DNA from: Reclinomonas americana ATCC 50394
Lineage: Eukaryota; Jakobida; Jakobea; Jakobida
Assembly: GCA_048213135.1 (NCBI GenBank)
Contig: PS015115.1
Span: 69,370-98,280 of the forward strand
Direction of reading: 5' to 3'
DNA: 28,911 bases
Of the stretch, positions 1 to 9,317 are shown in pieces (position 1 is the first letter of the stretch; every line of letters starts with the position of its first letter). The notes under the pieces are model-generated. The model ran no database searches. It had not been told where the DNA came from and saw only the letters and a program-made list of their open reading frames with translations. The translations under genes and the position numbers were made by a program.

Positions 1-93
1 TTCGTTCGGTACGGTAGGTAGGTACGTACGTACGTACCGTACCGTAACCGTAACCGTAACCGTACCGTACCGTACGTACGTACTATTCTTACT
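1..93. repeat. Degenerate GTAC/CCGTA(A) tandem repeat at the window start
   Basis: Short units of the type GGTA, CGTA, CCGTA and CCGTAA are repeated in runs and then in reverse-complement order, so the block is largely self-complementary (for example CGTACGTACGTAC at about 25-37 and again near 73-85). No open frame or gene signal is present. The hexamer CCGTAA occurs about three times only, so this is not a convincing telomere array. It lies within, or upstream of, the intron that ends at 441. Confidence 0.7.
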
Positions 94-94
94 T

Positions 95-99
<5 letters not shown>

Positions 100-184
<85 letters not shown>

Positions 185-441
185 CTCGCTCTCTGACTCT
201 CACTCTCTGCCTTTGTCACAGACGAGAATCTCTCTTTTTCCCTCCCCCTCCGTCCCCTTCCCTCCCTTCTTCCCCTTCCATCACCCCTTCTCATTATCTT
301 GTTCCTTTCCGTTCTCCCTCCAACCCTCCAACCCTCCCTCCCTCCCTTCCCCTTCCTTCTCCCCTTACTTCTCCCCTTCCTTCTCCCCCTCCATCTCCCT
401 TCCTCCCTCTCACTCACTCTACCTCCCTTTACCACCTTCAG
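100..441 (+). repeat. (CT)n microsatellite and pyrimidine-rich intron end
   Basis: A perfect CT dinucleotide run of about 80 nt (roughly 101-180) passes into a C/T-rich stretch with CCCTCC and CCTTC motifs, ending in a clear 3' splice site (CCACCTTCAG at 432-441). The long open frames here only read low-complexity Ser/Pro/Phe and are not genes. I interpret 1-441 as the 3' part of an intron of the gene whose next exon starts at 442. The 5' part lies outside the window. Confidence 0.7.
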
Positions 442-3400
442 GGCTTCAACGCATTCTATCCTCCCGTCGCCGGCGAGGCCACCGCCAAGTTTTACATCAA
501 GGTACGACGCATGCAAGTTTTGGGCGCGTTGCTGACACTTCTGTAGCTGACTGAATCCGCTGGCAGCTCTTCCAAATCGCGCTCTTTGAAAAGAACTGGA
601 CAAAAGAGGCAAAGCCTGTCAAGTACGGTGGCGCCACTTGTGCCCTTGGCAAGGAGCATTCACCGGATGTTGCGTTGATGTGCAGGGTCGCCGATGCAGC
701 GCCCAGCCGCTCACTATATTATATTCTGTGCAGGACATTATTGCCTCGGAGAAGGTGGCCAAGCAATTCGAGTTGCGCATCCCATTATGGTGTGAGGGTG
801 AAAATTGAGTTGCTAACTCGCGGCTGCTGTGACACACAGATTCACCATGCGTTTTTGCTACTGTTCAGTGCCGATTTCCAAGTCAATCTCTTTTATTCTT
901 TCTCCGTCGTCGCTCACAATCTGTTGTGTACCTGCAGTGGGCATCTTTTGTGTAAGTGGAACGGTTGGCATTGCGGGTGAGTGTTATACGTGACGGCTTG
1001 TTGTGTTCTATCGCCTGTCTCACATGTGTACGCTGCAGGATCTCTCACGGGCGCCGTCCTGTTGGCTCCATTTGAGTGCTCAAAGCCAGCGGTATGTGGG
1101 ACTCATTTCCACCCTTTTTCGTCCATTGGCGCACGCAGTCTCATCTCTGTCGATGCTCGCAGCTGACGGTGGGAGGCATGGTCACACCCAAGATGGTGGT
1201 GTTTGGCAAGATTGGAGTTGGACTGCCTAGTTTCGTGACACGAACTCCGTTGTTGTTTGTTGGTGTTTGTTAGCCGCTCACTCTTCATTTCAGTCATCAT
1301 GGGCGGAGTCGGCATTGCGGTGAGTTAGACGCGCCAGTTTGCATCGCCGGTGCACTTGACTCATAGCGTGTCGTTCTGCAACACACACAGGTCGAACTTA
1401 TCTCTGTTGACATTCCGGCCATTGTGCGCCCGCGCATCGACGATCATTATTGCATTCGGGTGCGCAGCGCACCGCCTTGCTCTGTTGTCGTAAATTTTCT
1501 TCTCACCGACACGCAACATTGGCGCAGGTGGACCTCATCATGCGCAAGTGCGTTACCGCGCTTCACCGACATGCCCCCCCCCCCCCCCATTTCATCTCAC
1601 ATTTCCATCTTTTCTCACTTGAACAGCGGTGACGGTCGCGTATTCTTGTGGTGGCGTGCATTTTGGGCGACGAGTGGACCATCGTACGCCATTCTCGGCT
1701 TTGCCGAGGACATGTCATTGGTGTCTGTCGAGCCGTCCAAGATTCACGTGCAGTTGCCGTCGACGCCGTACGCGCTCCCATCTATGCACGCTTTTGTTAC
1801 GGCTGCCTCGGCTCCGCTTCTTGCGCTCTCTTCATCGTCGTCGTCGTCGGCATCCCCCTCCTCTGCCCTCGTTCCGTGGGGCGATGCGAGCGGCCTGGTG
1901 TCGATGCTGGAGAGGGCGCGCGAGTTTGACGAGTTGACGTCGTTTGAGGGCACGGCGCTGGTGCAGGCGCAGTGGGGTGTATTCAAGGCGATTGGTAATG
2001 CGGTGAAGGGGGCGGTGAAGGGTGAGTGGGGGGACAAGGGGGAAGGGTGGAGGGACGGGAAGGGAAGGAGGAGGGGAAAGGGGAGGGGAAGGGAAGGAAG
2101 AGGGGAAAGGGGAGAGGAATGGATTGGAAAAGAGGGAGGAAGGGGGAAGGGGAGGGAAAGGGGATGAGTCGAGACGATGGGGCAGGGAGGGGAGAAGTGA
2201 ATGAGGTGGTAGTAGTGAGAGAGAGAGAGGGAGAGAGAGAGTGGAGAGGGAGGGAGAGGACGGAAAGGGAATCGGATTCAGAAGGAGAGAAGTGGAGANN
2301 NNNNNNNNNNNNNNNNNNNNNNNNNNNNNNNNNNNNNNNNNNNNNNNNNNNNNNNNNNNNNNNNNNNNNNNNNNNNNNNNNNNNNNNNNNNNNNNNNNNN
2401 NNNNNNNNNNNNNNNNNNNNNNNNNNNNNNNNNNNNNNNNNNNNNNNNNNNNNNNNNNNNNNNNNNNNNNNNNNNNNNNNNNNNNNNNNNNNNNNNNNNN
2501 NNNNNNNNNNNNNNNNNNNNNNNNNNNNNNNNNNNNNNNNNNNNNNNNNNNNNNNNNNNNNNNNNNNNNNNNNNNNNNNNNNNNNNNNNNNNNNNNNNNN
2601 NNNNNNNNNNNNNNNNNNNNNNNNNNNNNNNNNNNNNNNNNNNNNNNNNNNNNNNNNNNNNNNNNNNNNNNNNNNNNNNNNNNNNNNNNNNNNNNNNNNN
2701 NNNNNNNNNNNNNNNNNNNNNNNNNNNNNNNNNNNNNNNNNNNNNNNGTGGGGAAAGGAAGAGGAGCACGGGAAGAGTATATTCATTGATAAAGAGAGAA
2801 AGGAAGAAGATTAGAGATTGGAGACAAAGGAGGGAATGTAGAAGAAAGAAACTGATTGCAGGCAAGAATAGCGGAGAGTACGGGGAAATGCGCACGGTGG
2901 CGAGAGGAGGATAATGGAGAGAAGAAGAAAAAAGAAGAAGAAGAAGAAGAAGAGATTGCAGGGAAGGGGACGTTACGCGTGCGTGATTGAAGAGCATATT
3001 AGTGAGACGAGGCGAAAGAGCGGTGATCTATAGTGCACTAAAGAAGACATATTGATGCTGCGAGTGTCTTTTGTACGATGCTCATCGATCCTTGTCATCC
3101 CACAGCTGTGGGAGGCTTCGTGAAGGCCGCGGTGGCGGTCGTTGGTAAGATATTTTCCGCAATCACCTCATTCATCATGAAAGCACTATCAGCAGTTGCG
3201 TGGCCACTGGAGGCAAGGCTTCTCGCACATTCGCAGTGCTGATATTTGCAACACAGGTGTGGAGTGTGCTCGGAAAGATTCTCGATGCCCTGCTCAAGGG
3301 CTGGGGCGAGGTGAGCATAGTGCGGTGGGCTTCGTCGGCTGTGCTTTACCTCATTCCTGTTTGTCGCAGTACACAATGTTCACGTGGAAGGGCATAAAGA

Positions 3401-3533
3401 ACAAGTTTCGTGAGCCAAGTCTCCGGCACGCCACTGCAAGGTGAACATTTTGTTGAAGTGCATGTGGTTGTGTCAATGCAGGTGGAACTTGTTCAAGAAA
3501 GAGGGATTCCCGGGCGACTGCGCCGAGCAGTAA
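442..3533 (+). CDS. Copy A: 3' part of a conserved multi-exon gene, paralogue of 9318-12402 (5' end outside window)
   Basis: Exons: 442-501, 567-668, 734-771, 840-862, 938-976, 1039-1091, 1163-1229, 1294-1319, 1391-1459, 1528-1547, 1627-2021, 3106-3194, 3257-3310, 3370-3404, 3482-3533 (TAA). Every phase joins to an open frame of 373 codons. The protein matches copy B exon by exon: 16 of 20 residues in the first exon (GFNAFYPPV...) and 25 of 34 in the second (...WTKEAKPVKYGG...). Other shared blocks are MRFCYLGIFCVSGTVG, LLAPFECSKPA, IIMGGVGIA, RPRIDDHYCIR and FLWWRAFWA. A Ser-rich linker follows, then a tail of amphipathic helices ending in WNLFKKEGFPGDCAEQ. I do not recognise the module as a named domain. 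The FIKLFG-like exon start recalls the C-terminal region of large lipid transfer proteins, which is only a suggestion. The 5' end, and whether it also carries a secreted lipid-transfer N-terminus, cannot be seen. Two introns are unusual: a 1.1-kb one at 2022-3105, and one at 3311-3369 that copy B lacks. Confidence 0.75.
2022..3105 (+). repeat. Expanded polypurine intron of copy A (includes N run 2299-2747)
   Basis: This is an intron from GTGAGTGG at 2022 to CCCACAG at 3105. It is almost pure G/A on the plus strand, with GGGGAAGGGG, GAGAGAGA and an AAGAAG run near 2930-2955, interrupted by 449 N. The corresponding intron of copy B (11969-12045) is only 77 nt with ordinary sequence. Long open frames on both strands here are shadows of the low-complexity sequence. 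Confidence 0.75.
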
Positions 3534-4633
3534 ACATAATGTTTAATATTTTGTGACGAGCTTTGAGAGACGAGTGTTGTCTGTCGAGATGATGCTGCCG
3601 TGATTGCAGCTGCTCAAGTGCTCGGTCGTATATGGAGTTATTGTCAATCATCATTCCAGCACCAGATAGAGTGATCAATATCTTTTTGTCTTCTCGGTTG
3701 GTGGCGCGAGTGTCGTTTCCTTCGCGTACGGCACAACGGCCGCTGCCATTAGCCCAGTTCCTCGATGGCACCCTCGACCTCTGTGTTGTCTGCTGCCAAG
3801 TTTGTGGTGGCCGTCCGCATCAACGCTGCTGCTACTGTTGCTGCCACCCGTCTTCTGGTACCGGTGGTCACTGCTGACGAAGTCTTCTTCCTGGCCTGGG
3901 CGGCTGTGTGTCCTGAATAGGGCTTTATTCTCAACATCGGCAACACACTTTAAACAGTTTTAGTTGTAGAAGGAAAGCACACGAGACTTGTTGGCGATCA
4001 CTGGTAGATGCTCATTGTTGTGTATGTCCCAGTGACAACAACAAAACACTTCACTCACCACATTCCAATAATGCGACAAATGTCCACAAATCCCTTGCCG
4101 ACGATGACCATTGGCACACCAACAATATACAACACATAGATAAAGCTTCTCCAACAGTCATCTTCCCTTTCAGGAGACAAAGCCAATCAAACGCGTGTTG
4201 TGAAGTTCGTGAGTTGCTGTTTAGTATACTTAGGTTTCTGGAAGAGAAGAATTCGCTGCGCATGCGTACGGAGCAGTCACAACCGTAATCCGATTGTATC
4301 TATCCGTTAACGTACGCGTTCTTCTCTTGTTTGCATTCACTGGAAAGAGTGATTGCAAATGAAAATGTTGTGACTGCTGTTCCTCTAGATCTGGATCCGG
4401 AAGAAATATTACTACATAATTATAATGAGATCCGAACAATTGCAAAGAGACTTGCATGACTGGTCTTGGAGAACAATCGCAAATGACGATGTATGTTCTC
4501 TGACACTTCCTCTCTCCGCCTTCTTTCTTTCCACACACCTCCACTTCTCTCCTCACATCCATGAAAGAAAGTGACAATCTGCGCGCGAGCAAGTCGGATA
4601 TCTCTGCCACATTTGTCCCTGCTTGCACACATT
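3534..4633. other. Intergenic spacer with the upstream region of the secreted protein gene
   Basis: About 1.1 kb between the TAA of copy A and the signal-peptide ATG at 4634. It is more AT-rich than the exons, especially 4300-4440 (for example ATATTACTACATAATTATAA near 4407-4426), which would suit a promoter. It contains a 41-bp element at 4154-4194. On the minus strand 4060-4150 can be read as a hydrophobic stretch (YIVGVPMVIVGKGFVD) just before a GTGAGTG donor, and 3749-3946 holds a 65-codon Ala/Thr-rich frame. Neither could be extended into a credible gene, so no CDS is called. Confidence 0.5.
4154..4194 (-). promoter_or_regulatory. 41-bp conserved element, copy 1 (inverted relative to copy 2)
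   Basis: Read on the minus strand, this segment matches 12487-12527 on the plus strand at 40 of 41 positions, with one T/C difference. It contains TTTGATTGGCTTTG, that is, a CCAAT box within AGCCAATCAAA on the plus strand, and the block CTCCTGAAAGGGAAGATGAC. Neither copy lies in a credible coding exon. It sits about 440 bp upstream of the ATG at 4634. It may be a promoter element or a short dispersed repeat; the function is inferred only. Confidence 0.45.
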
Positions 4634-7600
4634 ATGCGACGGAGAAGGCACTCCCTGTCTCGGTGTTCCTCACGAGCGACACTGATTGTGTGTGCACTGC
4701 TTGTGTTGTTGCCACTGGTGCTGGCACAAGTTGACTTTGCGGGGGAGCCAGAGTTGGAGGAGGTGTGTGTGTGTGTGAGAGAGAGGCAAAGGAGAAAGTG
4801 TTTTGTTTGAGTGTGCGTGTGTGACTTCTTTGTTGGTGTGTGTGGGATGCGTGTACGTGTGTGTGTTGGCGCTCGCATGCTGGCACTCTGACATTGTTGT
4901 ACACATTGACACATTGAAACTTCTCTTGCTTACTCTCACGCTCTCACGCTCTCACACATACACACATCCATGCAGTGATTCGCTCGCTCCCTCCCTCATT
5001 CCCTCACTCCCTCACTCCCTCACGCCTCACGCCCTCACTCACTCACTCATTTCCTTCACTCCCTCACTCCTTGCCTCCCTCACTCCCTCACTCCCTCACT
5101 CCCTCACTCCCTCACTCCCTCACCCCTCACCCCTCACTCCCTCCCCCACACATACACACACACAGAAGCACACTCTCAGCCGTTCACGGTCACTCTCCAT
5201 AATTTCCGTTCCTCCGTTCCTCTTCTCCCTCTCACTCTGCCTCACTCTGCACACTGCCCTCTGTCCTCTCCCTCTCCCTCTCCGTCCCTTTCCCCCTCTT
5301 CCCTCCGCCTGTCCCTCTCACCACCTTCTCCTTTACCCTCTCCCTCCCTCTCTCCCTTCCTCACCACTACAGCCCTGGCAACGAACCAGCAACTACCCCG
5401 TGCGAACCTCCCGCGCACTGTTGTGCCAACCCGGCTTCCGCTGTGTGGTTTGTCGGCCGCCCTCTCCCTTTTCTCTCTTCTCTCCTCCCTCTCTTCTCAA
5501 CCCCGTTTCCCCTCCCCACAGTACCGCGGTCAGCTGACCACCAGCGACCGCCCCGTAAATCACTCGGAGAAAAAGGAGAAGGCTGGCGATCCGTGCCTGC
5601 AGCAGCGTGTCGTCAACGCGGTGTGGACTGTCACGCATGAGCCGACTGGGGTGCGTGCTCTCTCGTGTGTTATTCCACTACCCTTGCGCCTCTCTCACTT
5701 CTTCCTCCCCAGTCCCGCTCTCACGTGCCTCCCGACGCCGACCTGTTCGCCATTCGCTTCATCCAAGCCTGGCAATTCGACAAGTGCAAGCTGTCGCCCG
5801 ATGTCAGCAAGCTGGTGACGGCGCAGTTGACGCAGTTCACGACGCACGTCATCCAGACGCATGTGAGTGTCGCCGACTGAATGGGGGATTTTCACCATCT
5901 CTCTCACCCCTCTCTCCCACGGCAGAGCGGCAAAGTCCTGCAAGTGTACGAACACATTCGCGAGTCGAGCAATGCCGCCACCATCAAGCGTTTGTTCATG
6001 AAGGCTCTCAACTCCAAAGTGCCCAAGGCAGACTCCACCGCGCCGCCGCCCGCTGGAGAGGCGCTGGTGTTCTTCGATGAGCACACGCACTCGGGACCGA
6101 TCATGGGAACGTTGCGTGACACGCGCACTTTCAATGGCGGTTCGTTTTGCCGACTCACCCGTGTCGCAGGTCCACCATCTTGCATACAACTCCCAACTCC
6201 ATTCTCTTTGAGGAGGCCATGGTTGCCGTGGAGAGCACTGCCACGGTGCAGTTGTCGCCGAGCGAGTGGGCATCGCGGCGACGTGCGAATCTCGTGGGCT
6301 TCATTCCGATCAAGCAGCGTCCGCGACTGCCCGACGTGAAGACCAAGATGCCCAACACGACATTCAGCACGAAAGTGCAGGCCACGTCGCAGGTCTTTGG
6401 TGTGGTGTTGACGATGGATGTGATGGGCTTCTCACTTTTTGTTGGTGTTAGGCTCGTGCCAAGACCCTGGTGAAGAACGGCATCACCACCGCCTCGCAGC
6501 ACAATGTCGGGGTGGAGTTCGGCGACTCGAATGCGGAAGGCACCGTGGGCAAGAAGCACGTGCCGCCGGTGAAGAAGGGCTCCCCGGCGCACAGTTTCGT
6601 CGCTGCTTATAAAAGAAGGTTGGCGCCTGCGACTGATGAATGTTCGCAGGTGGCAAGGAGGACAAGAATGTGGCGGATGGCATGACTGGTGATCAGGTTT
6701 GTGCGAGACTGTGACAAGAGGGGAGAGGTGGACGAGAATGAGTGAGAAGCACGGAGATTGATGATATTCTGAGTGAGCTGTGTGATGAGTTTCTGCTCCT
6801 CTTGCACTGTTCTTCACCGGAGAAAGCAAACATCGACATGCTGAGATGACGAGCCGATCAGAGAAGGGTTGGGAGAAGACCATGGTGCGAGATGATTCGC
6901 TCCTGCTTTTTGCTCTGGAGAATGAGCGAGACATCTCCTCCCTCCTGTTCTCTTCTCTCTCCCTTCCTCTCATCCCCTTTCCCTTTTCCCCCATTTTTAC
7001 CATTGCTTTCTTCTCCCTTTCCCTCACCTCCCCTTCCCTCACCTACCCCTTCCCTCACCTCGCCTTCCCCCTTCTCCCCCATCCACAGCCCAGCGGCATG
7101 TCATCCAAAAACGGCACCGTGGTCAAAGTCGCGCTCGTCACCAGCGTCCGTGTCCAACCTCGCACCGCGCCACCTACCGACTCCGCCGCAGCGGGCATGA
7201 TGTTTACAGAGGTGCCGACGGAGGAGCCACTGGCCTTTGTGAAGCACCCGGAGCACTATCGTGTGGATGTTGCGTTTGTTGAATCTCTGTCTTGTCTTCT
7301 GGCGCCGACACTCACCACTTGAATGACACAGAATTCTTTCTACGGCACCTTTTTCACTCCGCGCCAATCGCTGCAAATGAGCTTTCCCACGCACACTTTC
7401 GACACGGGCGAGAAGCTGATTCGCGGGTGAGTGATGTGTGTGCTTTTCCGGAAGACCCTAAGAGTGACTAAATTCTCCATTTTCTTCTGCAGTGCCTGCT
7501 CCGGTGCCGTGGAGCCAATGCTGCTGCAGCGAGAGCTCTCCAAGAGCACCATCAACGAGGAATTTGTGCATCACATGATGGCAGTCGTGCAGCAAGTGAT

Positions 7601-8915
7601 GGCCGATTGCCAGCCTTCTGCGTTGCAAGTGGTGCGGCGCGCAATCGATGCCATCCTTTCTCATTGCGTTTGCTGACGCCTCTCTGTCTGTCTGTCTCTC
7701 TGTCTCTCTGTCTCCCTCTCCCTCTCCCCCCTCTCTCTGTCTCTCTCTCAATCTCTCTCTCCCTCCCCCTCTCTTCCTTTTCGCAGATCCTGGCCTCTCT
7801 CAACACGTACAACATGCCAGCAACACAGCACTTCTTGCTGTCGCTGGCCGAATCGCATTCCGTGGACCATCCGACGCGCAACAGTGCACTCATTGGATTG
7901 GTGCACCCGCGAAACGGATACACTGACGGTCAGCTTGATTTGCACACTCACGACACGGTGACGCGACTTCACCAGTTGTGGAACGAGGACAGCGATGGGC
8001 AGGTGGGCGAAGACGGAAGGGACACGAGTCAACTCGCATGTCTTGCTCACTCTTTTGTTGTACCGCGCAGGCACTCCTGGTCCTCGCTGGTGTGCTCGGA
8101 TCGCTGAATGTTGTGCGCCCGGTCGAGGTGGAGGATCCGTACGAGCACATTGTGGCGGCCGTGGAGGAGGAGCTGCTGGAGGTGTTCCAAGCGGATGCTG
8201 ACCGGAGGAGTTTGAACCATGCGACCATGCTTCTACACACGCTCGGCAATGCGCAGTACTCGCGCTCACTACGTCATTTGCGGCATTTCGCCACTCGCCA
8301 CCGTGACCTGTCGGTGGCGCGCCTGGCGGTGGAGACCATGGCCGGCTTCGAGTCAGACGAGGGTACGCAGACGCTGGTGGAGGTGATGCGTGACGTGTAT
8401 GCCAAGCCGCAAGTTCGCTTGGCAGCAGCGGCAGCCCTGTCCAGCAAGTTTCGTTCACTGTTGCGACTTCAGTTAATGTTGGTTGGCTGCTTACCGACCT
8501 TGATTTGCGTGCAGGACTCTCTCGCCACGGCAATCGTCGGTCCTCAATGCATTTGTCGCTGCCAGCGTCTCTACCAGTGCGCGAAGCACGGAAGACAACG
8601 GGGGAGAAGGTACCAGTGCTGACGACACCAGTGATCAGGAGCGTCAGCAGCAAGAGGAGCGCAAGAATCGACCGCAGGAGCAAGAAGAGCAACAAAAGGA
8701 GGAGCAGCCGCAGAAGGAGGAGCCGCCAAAGGAGGAGCCGCAAAAGGAGGAGCCGAAAAAAGAAGAACAGCAGCAAGAGGACGACGACCCGGGCAAGGTC
8801 ACGCATGAGAGGACGTGGGAAAAGGTGCGTGTCGAGGAGATCGCCGGTGGCTGTGAGATCGTCGACTCACTTGCATTTTTTACAGATCTATGAGCAAACT
8901 CCAGGCTTTGGCAAT
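4634..8915 (+). CDS. Secreted protein with a large-lipid-transfer-protein-like (vitellogenin/MTP-type) helical domain
   Basis: Exons: 4634-4762, 5373-5444, 5522-5650, 5713-5862, 5926-6110, 6170-6392, 6452-6593, 6650-6696, 7089-7268, 7332-7426, 7493-7628, 7787-8002, 8071-8447, 8515-8824, 8886-8915. All phases agree, giving 807 codons. The start is chosen because residues 1-30 form a textbook signal peptide: an Arg-rich n-region, a hydrophobic core (LIVCALLVLLPLV) and an LA|Q cleavage site. Residues of about 110-420 are mixed alpha/beta. Residues of about 430-715 are helical repeats with TLGNAQYSRSLRHLRHFA, LAVETMAGFE and VRLAAAAALSS, the pattern of the helical domain of vitellogenin/MTP-type lipid transfer proteins. 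A Q/E/K/P-rich linker (KEEPPKEEPQKEEP) follows near 730-775. Family membership is inferred from pattern only. If the last exon is not spliced on, the frame stops at TAG 8937-8939, but the exon ends at a GTTGCGTG donor. I therefore think it continues into 9318-12402 as one protein of about 1240 residues. Confidence 0.65.
4975..5160 (+). repeat. (CTCCCTCA)n tandem repeat in intron 1
   Basis: Units of 8 nt, CTCCCTCA with variants such as CGCCTCACGCC, recur over about 180 nt inside the first intron (4763-5372) of the secreted protein gene. CA-rich and GT-rich runs lie on either side (4760-4860 and 5150-5165). The open frame that reads through it (Leu/Pro/Ser/Thr/His-rich) is a shadow of the repeat. 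Confidence 0.75.
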
Positions 8916-9317
8916 GTTGCGTGTCGGTGGAGGGCGTAGTGATGTCGAAGAGAAAGGGAGACGGGCCGTCAGAAGCGCCTCTCATCTGACAGGGACAGTG
9001 GTTGACAGAAGGGACTCAATCTGAAAGAGATTGTGGTTGACAGAAAAGTCTCAACTATTTCCTCTTTCTCGAAGCGAATTGCTTTGCTGCAAGTATCAGT
9101 GCTCACACAACTCGCTCTCGCAGAGTTTTGTCGGTGGACGATTCGAGGCTGGTGCCGTTGCGTCATTACTTCTCTTTGCCAACATAAAGTTTGCCGCTAT
9201 CCTAATCTCCGCGTTCACATGTCGCAGATATTGCAACTCAAGGCCTAGTTCTGTCGCCGCAATGTTGCTTTTGGTGCTTTTCTCTCGATCCACTCACGTT
9301 TGCTTTGTTGTTCACAG

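Noticed and set aside
1-93. Telomere repeat
   Set aside because: Only about three CCGTAA units, mixed with other GTA units in both orientations. A telomere would be uniform and one-directional.
4230-4628. 132-codon minus-strand frame upstream of the signal peptide gene
   Set aside because: It overlaps the probable promoter, has AT-rich non-biased codons and no recognisable motif.
4803-5537. 244-codon frame rich in Leu, Pro, Ser and His
   Set aside because: It reads through the CTCCCTCA repeat of an intron and then enters the real exons in the wrong frame.
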